DNA of 50,879 nt from Candidatus Neomicrothrix sp. UBA6944 (lineage in GTDB: Bacteria > Actinomycetota > Acidimicrobiia > Acidimicrobiales > Poriferisodalaceae), in NCBI GenBank assembly GCA_002448715.1, contig DJZU01000028.1, positions 1 through 50,879 on the forward strand, given 5' to 3'. This document shows positions 41,281 to 49,301 of this stretch, piece by piece; the stretch's first letter is position 1; the number at the start of each line of letters is the position of its first letter. Both the position numbers and the translations under genes were made by a program. The notes beneath the pieces were generated by a model. The model was not told the origin of the DNA. It saw only the letters and a program-made list of their open reading frames with translations, and ran no database searches.

Positions 41281-44136
41281 GTGGCATCCTTAGACCCCGT
41301 GAGTGCATCTTCTTCCGGCCCGGATAACGAAGTAGGCGAATCGCGGCCCCTTTTTCGCTATGACGCTCAACTTGCTGAACAAATCGAGACCACATGGCAG
41401 CAGCGGTGGGCGGCTGATAACACCTATCGAGTTGCTAATCTCGGAAGCTCAAACGAATCTGATGGTGATAGCAGCGAGACCCCTTCGAAGCTTTTTGTCA
41501 TGGATATGTTCCCTTATCCCTCGGGTACAGGTCTGCATGTCGGTCACCCCCTTGGATACATAGGCACGGATGTCTTCGCCCGATACAAAAGAATGAAGGG
41601 CTTTAACGTCCTACACACAATGGGCTATGACGCTTTCGGATTACCGGCAGAAGAGCATGCTCGCCAAACCGGAGAACACCCTCGGGTCAACACAGAAACA
41701 AACATCGCCAATATGCAGCGCCAGTTGGATCGCCTTGGCTTAGGGCATGACAAACAGCGATCCATAGCGACTACTGATGTCTCATTTTACCGTTGGACCC
41801 AGTGGATCTTTTTGCAGATCTTCCAAAGCTGGTATGACTCAGCCAGCCGCAAAGCGAGACCTATCGCCCAGCTAGAGCAACTGCTTGCTGACGGAGAACG
41901 CGACACCAAGAGCGGCCAAAGCTGGTCAGAGATGGGAGACGTGGAGCGTCGGCGTGAGCTGGATGAGTGGCGGCTGGCCTACTTGGGAGAAGCACCGGTG
42001 AACTGGTGCCCCGCGCTCGGAACCGTGCTGGCCAATGAAGAGGTAACAGCCGATGGCCGCAGCGAGCGTGGAAACCATCCGGTTTTTCGACGACCAATGA
42101 AGCAGTGGATGATGCGAATCACAGCGTATGCAGATCGTCTACTCGAAGATCTAGAAGCTCTAGATTGGACCGATTCCATCAAAACCATGCAAAGGAATTG
42201 GATCGGGCGTTCCGAAGGAGCGGAAATTAGATTTTCAACGTCTGAAGGAGCCCCTATCGAGGTCTTCACCACGCGACCTGACACCCTTTTTGGCACCACT
42301 GCTATGGTGCTCGCCCCTGAGCATCCGCTAGTTGATTCCCTTGTCGTAGAACGTTGGCCTGAAGGCACGCCCCCTGCGTGGACAGGGGGCGCCTCAAGCC
42401 CACGTGAAGCGGTTGACGCATACCGGAGATCAGCTGCGGAGCTGTCAGATTTAGAACGACAAGAAAACAAATCCAAAACCGGTGTGTATCTCGGCGCGAA
42501 TTGCGCGGTACCGGTTAACGACAAGCAAGTGCCTATCTTTATCGCTGACTATGTCTTGATGGGGTACGGCACCGGAGCGGTGATGAGCGTTCCCGGTCAG
42601 GATCAACGAGACTGGGACTTCGCTACGGCTTTTGGTATCGACATCGTTCGCACAGTCGAACCCCCAAGCAGTTTTTCAGGCGAGGCCTACGTTGAAAATG
42701 GCCCCGCAATCAACAGCGACTTTCTTAACGGTCTGCATATCGACGAAGCAAAGCGTTCGATTATTGAGTGGCTTGAAGAGAACGGACATGGAAGCCGCAC
42801 AGTGACCTATAAGTTACGAGATTGGCTCTTTTCGCGGCAGCGTTACTGGGGTGAACCGTTCCCCATTGTTTTCGACGAAACTGGACTAGCTCTCGCAGTC
42901 CCCGAAGACCAACTTCCAGTTGAACTTCCGGAGCTAATGGATTGGGCGCCTCGAGCCTTAGACGAAGAATCTGAACCTGAGCCCCCGCTGGGTCGAGCCG
43001 AAGATTGGGTGCAGGCCGACTACGACCTGGGCGACGGGACTCGCACCTACATGCGAGAACTCAACACCATGCCCCAATGGGCCGGCTCGTGTTGGTACTA
43101 CCTGCGTTATTTAGATCCTGATAACGAGGAATACTTTGTCGACCCCGCCGTCGAGCGTTACTGGATGACCAGCGCTGACGAAGGAATCGGTGGTGTGGAT
43201 CTCTACGTCGGTGGTGTAGAGCACGCCGTGCTGCATCTCCTCTACTCGCGCTTCTGGCACAAGGTCCTGTATGACCTCGGACACGTCTCGGGCCCCGAAC
43301 CCTTCCAAAGGCTCTACAACCAGGGATACATTCAAGCCGCGGCGTACCAAGACGACAGAGGTATTTATGTCGACGCCGAAAAGGTCACTGAAAAAGACGG
43401 CGTGTTCCTGTTCGAAGGCCTACCAGTTTCCAGAAGCTTTGGGAAAATGGGTAAATCTCTCAAAAACTCTGTAACGCCTGACGACATGTATTCCGCATAC
43501 GGAGCAGACACCCTCAGGCTCTACGAAATGTTTATGGGACCCTTAGACCAAGATCGGCCCTGGGAAACAAAATCAGTTGTTGGCTCACATCGGCTACTTC
43601 AACGGGTTTGGCGCAACCTTATTGACGAAAATACGGGCTTGCCGACCGTCGTCGACGACGTTCCCTCCGAGGCATTGAACAGACTCACTCATAGAACCAT
43701 CGCCGCCGTCGCAGACGCAATGGAAGGGCTCAGGTTTAATTCCGCAATTGCGCGTATCACCGAACTCAACAACGAATTAACCAGGACCGGTGAGCCGGTT
43801 CCCATCGAAGTCGCAAGAACTCTTGTTTTGATGTTGGGTCCCCTGGTTCCCCACATAGCCGAAGAACTTTGGGAACGGTTGGGCAACCAAGGCTCAGTAG
43901 TGCACGAAAGCTTCCCCGAAGCAGACACAACGTTGCTGGTCGACGAGACAGTAGAAATTCCCGTGCAGGTCAACGGGAAGGTCAGAAGTCGCGTCACAAT
44001 GGCAGCGAATGCGGAAAACGAAATACTGGAACAAGCCGCACTCGCCGACAAGCGCATCCAAGAATTGTTGGAAGGCAAAGAGATCCGGAAGGTCATCGTG
44101 ATCCCGGACAAGATGGTAAATATCGTCGTTAGCTAA
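41281..44136 (+). CDS. leuS: Leucyl-tRNA synthetase
   Basis: Class Ia synthetase charging tRNA-Leu, 951 aa, within the range of the longer actinobacterial LeuRS. The HIGH motif is H86-V-G-H89 in PYPSGTGLHVGHPLGY. An editing (CP1) domain with VFTTRPDTLFGTT and YGTGAVMSVPGQDQRDW follows, then LRDWLFSRQRYWGEP, and the KMSKS motif as KMGKS at about 722-726. The C-terminal anticodon-binding and tail domains end in VQVNGKVRSRV. GTG 41281 lacks a good ribosome-binding site and, unlike its neighbours, has no TANNNT at the leaderless position. Its stop overlaps the convergent thrB stop. Confidence 0.97.
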   Translation: MASLDPVSASSSGPDNEVGESRPLFRYDAQLAEQIETTWQQRWAADNTYRVANLGSSNESDGDSSETPSKLFVMDMFPYPSGTGLHVGHPLGYIGTDVFARYKRMKGFNVLHTMGYDAFGLPAEEHARQTGEHPRVNTETNIANMQRQLDRLGLGHDKQRSIATTDVSFYRWTQWIFLQIFQSWYDSASRKARPIAQLEQLLADGERDTKSGQSWSEMGDVERRRELDEWRLAYLGEAPVNWCPALGTVLANEEVTADGRSERGNHPVFRRPMKQWMMRITAYADRLLEDLEALDWTDSIKTMQRNWIGRSEGAEIRFSTSEGAPIEVFTTRPDTLFGTTAMVLAPEHPLVDSLVVERWPEGTPPAWTGGASSPREAVDAYRRSAAELSDLERQENKSKTGVYLGANCAVPVNDKQVPIFIADYVLMGYGTGAVMSVPGQDQRDWDFATAFGIDIVRTVEPPSSFSGEAYVENGPAINSDFLNGLHIDEAKRSIIEWLEENGHGSRTVTYKLRDWLFSRQRYWGEPFPIVFDETGLALAVPEDQLPVELPELMDWAPRALDEESEPEPPLGRAEDWVQADYDLGDGTRTYMRELNTMPQWAGSCWYYLRYLDPDNEEYFVDPAVERYWMTSADEGIGGVDLYVGGVEHAVLHLLYSRFWHKVLYDLGHVSGPEPFQRLYNQGYIQAAAYQDDRGIYVDAEKVTEKDGVFLFEGLPVSRSFGKMGKSLKNSVTPDDMYSAYGADTLRLYEMFMGPLDQDRPWETKSVVGSHRLLQRVWRNLIDENTGLPTVVDDVPSEALNRLTHRTIAAVADAMEGLRFNSAIARITELNNELTRTGEPVPIEVARTLVLMLGPLVPHIAEELWERLGNQGSVVHESFPEADTTLLVDETVEIPVQVNGKVRSRVTMAANAENEILEQAALADKRIQELLEGKEIRKVIVIPDKMVNIVVS

Positions 44137-44935
44137 CGCTGATACCGGATTGCGAAACTCTTAATAGCTTGCTGTGACCAGAAGAAGGTAATGCTTTCCT
44201 AATAGCGTCGGCGTTTTCTTGCTTCACAAAAGCTGCAACTGTCGGACCTGATCCGCTCAACCAAGCGCCCCATGCACCGTTCTCCAACGCAGCTTCGATT
44301 GCCAGCGTTGAGTCTGGTTGGGTGGTAAGGCGACTTGGCTGGTGAAGATCGTCGACGCAACAGTCACGAATAGCGGCTAGATCGGACGATGCGATTGCTG
44401 CTGCCAAAACAGTGCTTCGGGCCAGGGCCTGCGTGGCTGTTTCAAGCGATACAGAAGACGGAAGGCGCGTCCGTGATGTATTGGTAGACGTTTTACCTTC
44501 AGGAATCCAGACCATGACATCTAGCGTTGGTGGACAGATAAGTCGCACCACGGAACTCCCAGTCGTGGCCGTGATGCTGCCATAAATCGAAGCGGCGACG
44601 TTGTCGAAGTGCCCCTCAAGCTTTCCTGAACGGGAAAACAGCTCTGGAAAGCGTATAGATCCAGATTGCTGCAATGAGGCTGCCGCTAACCCTGCTACCC
44701 GAGCCGAACCCGAAAACCCGAGGCCCTTACCTGGGGGAATCGAAGTTTCTGAGAATAAAGAACCCGAACCCCCCGCTTCGAGGAAAGCACTAACGGATGG
44801 ATGCTGAGCATCAAGTTCCACCGCTGCGCCACGCGGCTCCCCGACGTCAAGATGGAAAGGTAAATCGAGAGCTACGGCTAAGCAGTCGAAGCCCGGCCCA
44901 ATGTTGGCTGAGGATGCTGGAACAGTCACGCGCAC
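44129..44935 (-). CDS. thrB: Homoserine kinase
   Basis: GHMP-family kinase phosphorylating homoserine in threonine synthesis, 268 aa, slightly short for the family. The N-terminal VPASSANIGPGFDCLAVAL is the ThrB signature. The ATP loop is PPGKGLGFSGSARVAGLA, and the C-terminal GAWLSGSGPTVAAF completes the GHMP set. GTG 44935 has TACGCT seven bases upstream. No other threonine gene is adjacent. It converges on leuS with an eight-base overlap centred on GTTAGCTAAC. Confidence 0.88.
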   Translation of the reverse strand: MRVTVPASSANIGPGFDCLAVALDLPFHLDVGEPRGAAVELDAQHPSVSAFLEAGGSGSLFSETSIPPGKGLGFSGSARVAGLAAASLQQSGSIRFPELFSRSGKLEGHFDNVAASIYGSITATTGSSVVRLICPPTLDVMVWIPEGKTSTNTSRTRLPSSVSLETATQALARSTVLAAAIASSDLAAIRDCCVDDLHQPSRLTTQPDSTLAIEAALENGAWGAWLSGSGPTVAAFVKQENADAIRKALPSSGHSKLLRVSQSGISVS

Positions 44936-44942
44936 CTAAGGC

Positions 44943-44948
44943 AGCGTA
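44943..44948 (-). promoter_or_regulatory. -10 box, leaderless thrB promoter
   Basis: Minus-strand TACGCT, 7 bases, then GTG 44935. Confidence 0.55.
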
Positions 44949-44995
44949 CAGTCGTATCAGTCGGCTGCGAACGCACCCGGGGAAGAGTGAATGAC

Positions 44996-46636
44996 ATGAC
45001 GCACGGAGGGAAGCTAGTAGCCAAGGTCTTGAAGTCCGCAGGGGTTGAATGCGTTTTCACGCTGTCCGGTGGCCATGTCATGGGGATATACGACGGGTGT
45101 CTTGATGAGAATATTGAGGTTGTCGACGTAAGACATGAGCAAGCCGCTGTCCATGCGGCTGATGCCTGGGCGCGCCTGCACCCGGGGAAAGTAGGAGTGG
45201 CGATCCTCACGGCCGGCCCGGGAGTTACTGACGGAGTCACGGGTGTCGCCAATGCCTGGCGAGCGAACTCCCCAATTTTGGTTATTGGAGGTCAAGGCCC
45301 CTTCCGGCACATTCGCCGCGGCTCCCTTCAGGAAATGGATCACGTATCACTAATGAGACCGGTCTCCAAGTGGGCCGAGGCTTGCTACCAGACGTCCCGA
45401 ATAGGTGAATACATAGAAGCTGGCATTCGGACGGCCCTCAGCGGAGTTCCAGGACCAGCTTTTTTGGAAATTCCCACAGATGTTCTCCATGGAAAAGTTG
45501 AAATCGGCGACATCCAGATGCCGAAGTTCCGCGATTACAGAGTGACTTCCGCCGCACCTGATCGCCTCATATCGGAAAGCATCGAGTTATTGGCACATTC
45601 ACATAAGCCGATGGTTATGGCTGGCACCTCGCTTAAGTGGAGCGAAGGGGGCCGACAGTTAGAAGCCTTCCTCGACAAGACAGGCATCCCCTGTTTCGTT
45701 AACGGAATGGCTCGAGGTGAGATCACTTGGGATCACCCCTCGTTCCTTTCCTTAACACGAAAAGAGGCTCTTGAAATGGCTGATTTGGTGATCCTCGCGG
45801 GCACTCCCTTGGATTTCCGAATGCGATTTGGAAACTCGATTCCTGAGTCAGCATCGATCATCCAAATGGACCTTGATGAGACCTTGATCGGTGACAATCG
45901 GCTCGTTGACATAGGGCTTGTGGGAAACCTTGGTTCCAACTTTGCAGCTCTTACCGCTGAGTTGGAAGGCGGCGGTCGCGCAATAGATTTCACTGCTTAC
46001 CGGCTGCAGCTTCGAAATCGAGAAGAGGAACTAGACGCAGCGCGACTAGATCAGATGGATAGTGACGAAGTGCCCATCGATCCAATGCGTTTGTGCCGTG
46101 AAATCGCCGATGTCGTCTCTGATGACATGATTGTCATAGGAGATGGCGGAGACATTGTCGCCCAAGCATCGAAAGTCATCCAAGTACCCAGGAACGGAAC
46201 ATGGATGGATCCAGGACCCCTCGGCACTCTTGGAGTCGGAATGCCATTCGCTCTTGCTGCTCAAAAAGCTCACCCAGACAAAAGAGTCCTAATCGTTTAC
46301 GGCGATGGTTCATTTGGACTTAACGGATTCGAGTACGACACAGCCGTCCGTTTCGGTCTTCCGATAGTAGGAGTCCTAGGCAATGATGCAGCCTGGGGTC
46401 AGATGATGAGACCGCAAGCGATGCTGTACGGCGAAGACCGTCTCGTGGCGGTCGAGCTGAATCGCACTAGGTACGACAAAGTAGTTGAAGCCCTAGGTGG
46501 CCACGGCGAGCATGTCGTAGCTGCGGATCAAATCGGGCCCGCTATCAAGAGGGCATTCGACTCGGGAAAGCCAGCATTGGTGAACGTAGAGATTCGTCAA
46601 GATCGTGGCGAGATGAAGGGATCCACCTATGTGTAG
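44996..46636 (+). CDS. TPP-dependent enzyme, acetolactate synthase / 2-hydroxyacyl-CoA lyase family
   Basis: A 546-aa thiamine-diphosphate enzyme. The N-terminal PYR domain has the activating Glu in VDVRHEQAAVHAADAWAR and AILTAGPGVTDGVTGVANAW. A central Rossmann-like domain follows, and the C-terminal PP domain has the GDGSFGLNGFEYDTA signature ending in GNDAAWGQM. It resembles acetolactate synthase-like proteins and oxalyl-CoA decarboxylase/2-hydroxyacyl-CoA lyases; the substrate cannot be fixed. No small regulatory subunit (ilvN) is nearby, which argues against housekeeping IlvB. ATG 44996 has GGGGAAG ten bases upstream; GTG 44987 is an alternative with poor spacing. Confidence 0.82.
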   Translation: MTHGGKLVAKVLKSAGVECVFTLSGGHVMGIYDGCLDENIEVVDVRHEQAAVHAADAWARLHPGKVGVAILTAGPGVTDGVTGVANAWRANSPILVIGGQGPFRHIRRGSLQEMDHVSLMRPVSKWAEACYQTSRIGEYIEAGIRTALSGVPGPAFLEIPTDVLHGKVEIGDIQMPKFRDYRVTSAAPDRLISESIELLAHSHKPMVMAGTSLKWSEGGRQLEAFLDKTGIPCFVNGMARGEITWDHPSFLSLTRKEALEMADLVILAGTPLDFRMRFGNSIPESASIIQMDLDETLIGDNRLVDIGLVGNLGSNFAALTAELEGGGRAIDFTAYRLQLRNREEELDAARLDQMDSDEVPIDPMRLCREIADVVSDDMIVIGDGGDIVAQASKVIQVPRNGTWMDPGPLGTLGVGMPFALAAQKAHPDKRVLIVYGDGSFGLNGFEYDTAVRFGLPIVGVLGNDAAWGQMMRPQAMLYGEDRLVAVELNRTRYDKVVEALGGHGEHVVAADQIGPAIKRAFDSGKPALVNVEIRQDRGEMKGSTYV

Positions 46637-46658
46637 GCGAATTAAGGGCGCTTAGAAG

Positions 46659-47348
46659 GTGTGTGGCAGATTCGTATCCACAGCGTCATCACCGGAATTG
46701 GGGACTCTCTTCTCGGCGCGAATACCGACCAGAACCCTTGAGCCGAGTTACAACGTGGCACCTTCAGATGAAGCGTACGCAATAGTCTCGAATCGGGCTT
46801 CTGAAGCTCATTGCGTTCAGGTTATGCGATGGGGTCTACGACCCGCTTGGAGTGAGCCCGCACCGAGACCTCAGACAATCATCAACGCCCGTCTAGAGAG
46901 CGTAGATACGAAACCAACATTCGCTGAAGCGTTCTCCCATCGGAGGTGTGTTATTCCAGCTGACGGATTTTTCGAATGGGAGGGCACTGGCAAAAAGAGT
47001 GCGCGGAGGCCGATGTACATATATCGGTCAGATGGCACACAACTCCTCATGGCCGGTGCGTGGGAGCGCAGTTCGGTCGACAACACTCTGTCATTCGCCA
47101 TATTGACAATGGAAGCCAACAGCTTTATGTCGGATATTCACCATCGGATGCCGGTGACTCTCACCGAAGCTGCCTGCGACCAATGGCTAGACCACGAGAA
47201 TTTCGATGCACAACACCTCAAGGAACTAGCGATGTCGGGAATTCATAATTCGATGGATGCCCACTACGTAGATCCAAAGGTCGGAAATCCGAGGCACCAG
47301 GGTCCCGACCTCATATCTCCTGTTCCAGCCGGAACTCTGTGGGAATAG
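46659..47348 (+). CDS. SOS response-associated peptidase (SRAP/YedK/HMCES family)
   Basis: A 229-aa protein that in characterised relatives crosslinks covalently to abasic sites in single-stranded DNA through its N-terminal cysteine. The SRAP motifs are intact: MCGRFV (Cys2 becomes the N-terminal nucleophile), SYNVAPS, MRWGLRPAW, INARLESV, RRCVIPADGFFEWEG and the catalytic His in DIHHRMPV. GTG 46659 is fixed by the need for Cys at position 2. It follows the TPP gene by 22 bases and converges with the HIT gene. Confidence 0.93.
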   Translation: MCGRFVSTASSPELGTLFSARIPTRTLEPSYNVAPSDEAYAIVSNRASEAHCVQVMRWGLRPAWSEPAPRPQTIINARLESVDTKPTFAEAFSHRRCVIPADGFFEWEGTGKKSARRPMYIYRSDGTQLLMAGAWERSSVDNTLSFAILTMEANSFMSDIHHRMPVTLTEAACDQWLDHENFDAQHLKELAMSGIHNSMDAHYVDPKVGNPRHQGPDLISPVPAGTLWE

Positions 47349-47353
47349 GGAAG

Positions 47354-47752
47354 TTATCCGGTCAAAGTTGACGTTATTGAGTCGGCAGCTGCTTCGAGGT
47401 CGGCTACCTCGACCGAAGTTGCCGCTCGAGAGAAATCCATATCTGACATGGTGTTCGCTGGAATCAGATGAATGTGGGTGTGCGGAACCTCAAAACCAGC
47501 TATGACCATGCCGACTCGAGCGCAATCGAACGCACTTTTTTGAGCTTGAGCGACTTTCTGTGCGACACCAAACAAATGATCTCGGAGATCAGATGGAACG
47601 TCGATCCATTGATCGATTTCGTCCCTAGGGACCACCAACGCGTGCCCACGTTCAATTGGGTTTATTGACATAAAGACGACACAGCGATCGTCTCGCCATA
47701 TGAAAGTCCCAGGCAAATCGCCGTTGATGATCATTGTGAAAACAGATGCCAT
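47354..47752 (-). CDS. HIT-family nucleotide hydrolase/transferase
   Basis: A 132-aa histidine-triad protein. It starts MASVFTMIINGDLPG with the family onset, has NPIERGHALVVPR, and ends with the catalytic HxHxH motif HTHIHLIP near residue 95. The family hydrolyses AMP-lysine or related nucleoside phosphoramidates. ATG 47752 was chosen over ATG 47773 because TAGGCT lies seven bases upstream and the family begins here. It is divergent from pgsA with overlapping promoters. Confidence 0.9.
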   Translation of the reverse strand: MASVFTMIINGDLPGTFIWRDDRCVVFMSINPIERGHALVVPRDEIDQWIDVPSDLRDHLFGVAQKVAQAQKSAFDCARVGMVIAGFEVPHTHIHLIPANTMSDMDFSRAATSVEVADLEAAADSITSTLTG

Positions 47753-47759
47753 GAAATCA

Positions 47760-47765
47760 AGCCTA
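47760..47765 (-). promoter_or_regulatory. -10 box, leaderless HIT-gene promoter
   Basis: Minus-strand TAGGCT, 7 bases, then ATG 47752. It overlaps by two bases the plus-strand box of pgsA. Confidence 0.55.
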
Positions 47766-47769
47766 CGAT
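47764..47769 (+). promoter_or_regulatory. -10 box, leaderless pgsA promoter
   Basis: TACGAT, 7 bases, then ATG 47777. It shares bases 47764-47765 with the divergent HIT-gene box. Confidence 0.55.
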
Positions 47770-47776
47770 GCAAATG

Positions 47777-48367
47777 ATGACTGAACCCCAGTTGCCGTGG
47801 AGACCATTCACGGTTCCGAATCTAATTAGTGTTGGCCGGCTGGCCTGCATCCCAGTGTTCCTCTGGTTGCTCTTCTCAGTTCAAGATCGCTGGGGTGCTG
47901 CTTTGCTGCTTGGCGCTCTGGGCGCGACTGACTGGATTGACGGTTATATCGCCCGGAGATTTGACCAGGTCAGTGAGCTAGGCAAAATCTTGGATCCCAC
48001 CGCAGACCGCTTGATGCTGTTAATAGGCATTTTCGCTATCTGGATTGATGGGTCCGTGCCGACTTGGGTTGCATGGCTTGCCCTGTGTCGAGAAGCGCTA
48101 GTAGCACTAGCTGCGTTGCTGCTGGCAGCCTTTGGGGCAAGGAAAATTGAGGTCACCTGGTGGGGAAAAACAGGGACTTTCTTGCTCATGTTCGCTTTCC
48201 CGTTCTTCCTCGCCGGTGAAAGTGAAGTGTTTCTAGCACCATTTTTCGCCGCAGGCGCTTGGGTGTGTGCCATCGCTGGGCTACCAATCCACTATTGGTC
48301 AGGCTTTACTTATGTCCCAGCAGCCCGAGACGCTCTTCTGGAGGGTCGCGCTGGCAAGAAAGCGTAG
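47777..48367 (+). CDS. pgsA: CDP-alcohol phosphatidyltransferase (PgsA type)
   Basis: Membrane enzyme of about 196 aa that transfers a phosphatidyl group from CDP-diacylglycerol to an alcohol, most likely glycerol 3-phosphate. The CAPT motif is complete, from DWIDGYIARRF through GKILDPTADR (DG-AR-G-D-D). It is preceded by PNLISVGRLACIPVF, and about five to six membrane helices span the rest. ATG 47777 was chosen for its TACGAT at seven bases; ATG 47768 and 47774 are in frame upstream. The myo-inositol- or cardiolipin-synthase branch of the family is possible; pgsA2 stands near gcvH in mycobacteria. Confidence 0.88.
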   Translation: MTEPQLPWRPFTVPNLISVGRLACIPVFLWLLFSVQDRWGAALLLGALGATDWIDGYIARRFDQVSELGKILDPTADRLMLLIGIFAIWIDGSVPTWVAWLALCREALVALAALLLAAFGARKIEVTWWGKTGTFLLMFAFPFFLAGESEVFLAPFFAAGAWVCAIAGLPIHYWSGFTYVPAARDALLEGRAGKKA

Positions 48368-48389
48368 ACCCATGGATCGCTTGTTGGGA

Positions 48390-48395
48390 TAGCGT
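48390..48395 (+). promoter_or_regulatory. -10 box, leaderless gcvH promoter
   Basis: TAGCGT, 6 bases, then ATG 48402; no Shine-Dalgarno. Confidence 0.55.
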
Positions 48396-48401
48396 GGGTA
48401 T

Positions 48402-48794
48402 ATGAACACGCCAACCGAACTCCGGTACTCAAGAGATCATGAGTGGGTCCGAACCGAGGATGATGTGGTTAGAGTCGGTATCACCGACTTTGCACAAGAC
48501 GCTCTCGGTGACGTGGTTTTTGTAGAGCTACCAGAGCCAGGCTTAGAGGTTCAAGTCAATACCGCATTTGGTGAAATCGAGTCCACAAAGTCAGTTTCAG
48601 ATATTTTCTCTCCAGTTTCAGGTGAGATCACCGAAGTTAATTCTGCCCTAGAAGATCAACCAGAGTTAGTCAACGAGGACCCGTATGGGGACGGTTGGGT
48701 GTGCGTAATACGTCCGACGATAGAGGGTGAACTTGACGCTCTAATGGATGCTGAGAGCTACGAGAAATTTGTCAGCGAAGAGAGCCAGGAGTAA
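48402..48794 (+). CDS. gcvH: Glycine cleavage system H protein
   Basis: Lipoyl carrier of the glycine cleavage complex, 130 aa. It carries YSRDHEWVR at the N-terminus, GITDFAQDALGDVVFVELPE, and the lipoyl-attachment lysine K63 in EIESTKSVSD. The C-terminal half includes VNEDPYGDGWV. ATG 48402 has a leaderless -10 six bases upstream. It heads a run with the garA-like gene four bases downstream, as in mycobacteria, linking one-carbon and 2-oxoglutarate/nitrogen metabolism. The other gcv genes are not in the window. Confidence 0.97.
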   Translation: MNTPTELRYSRDHEWVRTEDDVVRVGITDFAQDALGDVVFVELPEPGLEVQVNTAFGEIESTKSVSDIFSPVSGEITEVNSALEDQPELVNEDPYGDGWVCVIRPTIEGELDALMDAESYEKFVSEESQE

Positions 48795-48797
48795 GAG

Positions 48798-49262
48798 ATG
48801 ACTCAATTGTGTGATGCATGTGGGCACTCAAACAGTGCGGGTTCGAGGTTCTGCTCCAGTTGTGGCCGCCCCCTCAATCCAGAGAATGAAGCGAGCACTG
48901 AAGCTCTGGAGACCCTTGGGGGTATCGATTCCGAAGTGGCATTAGAGGCACCCTCAACGGGCGCTGCCTTAGTGGTAGCAAGTGGGCATCAAGCGGGTAC
49001 CCGCTACGCGATTACATCTACTCATCTGACTGTCGGTCGCCATCCCGATAGCGATATTTTCCTGGACGACATTACGGTGTCTCGGCGTCACGTAGAGCTA
49101 CAGCAGGGAAGCGCTGGCTATCTCCTGAAAGACGTCGGTTCCCTCAACGGCACCTACCTGAATGGTGAGCGCTTAGAGGACAGCGAAACTCCGTTAACTA
49201 ACGGTGATGAACTTCAAATAGGTAAGTTCAAATTGCTCTATCTGGTTTCTTCGACCAGCTGA
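48798..49262 (+). CDS. garA: GarA-like FHA protein with N-terminal zinc ribbon
   Basis: A 154-aa protein. The N-terminus is a zinc ribbon with cysteines C5, C8, C19 and C22. A linker (residues ~24-56) with Ser/Thr residues (S33, T34, T39) follows, then an FHA domain with GRHPDSDIFLDDITVSRRH, DVGSLNGTYLNG and NGDELQIGKFKL, nearly identical by eye to mycobacterial GarA. GarA binds and regulates 2-oxoglutarate dehydrogenase and glutamate metabolism enzymes, controlled by phosphorylation of an N-terminal TT pair. That TT motif is not seen here; the zinc ribbon replaces that region. The gene follows gcvH with AGGAG upstream of the ATG. Confidence 0.9.
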   Translation: MTQLCDACGHSNSAGSRFCSSCGRPLNPENEASTEALETLGGIDSEVALEAPSTGAALVVASGHQAGTRYAITSTHLTVGRHPDSDIFLDDITVSRRHVELQQGSAGYLLKDVGSLNGTYLNGERLEDSETPLTNGDELQIGKFKLLYLVSSTS

Positions 49263-49289
49263 ATATGCGTCGAAAGTCTGTCTGGCTAC

Positions 49290-49295
49290 TAGGGT
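49290..49295 (+). promoter_or_regulatory. -10 box, leaderless bifunctional nuclease promoter
   Basis: TAGGGT, 6 bases, then ATG 49302. Confidence 0.5.
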
Positions 49296-49301
49296 CAGAG
49301 C

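Noticed and set aside
41979..42524. 181-codon minus-strand ORF inside leuS
   Set aside because: Antisense shadow of a well-recognised gene; low-complexity Ser/Arg-rich composition typical of reversed coding sequence.
48368..48401. Glycine riboswitch before gcvH
   Set aside because: Only 34 bases of gap, and a leaderless -10 sits six bases before the ATG, leaving no room for an aptamer.
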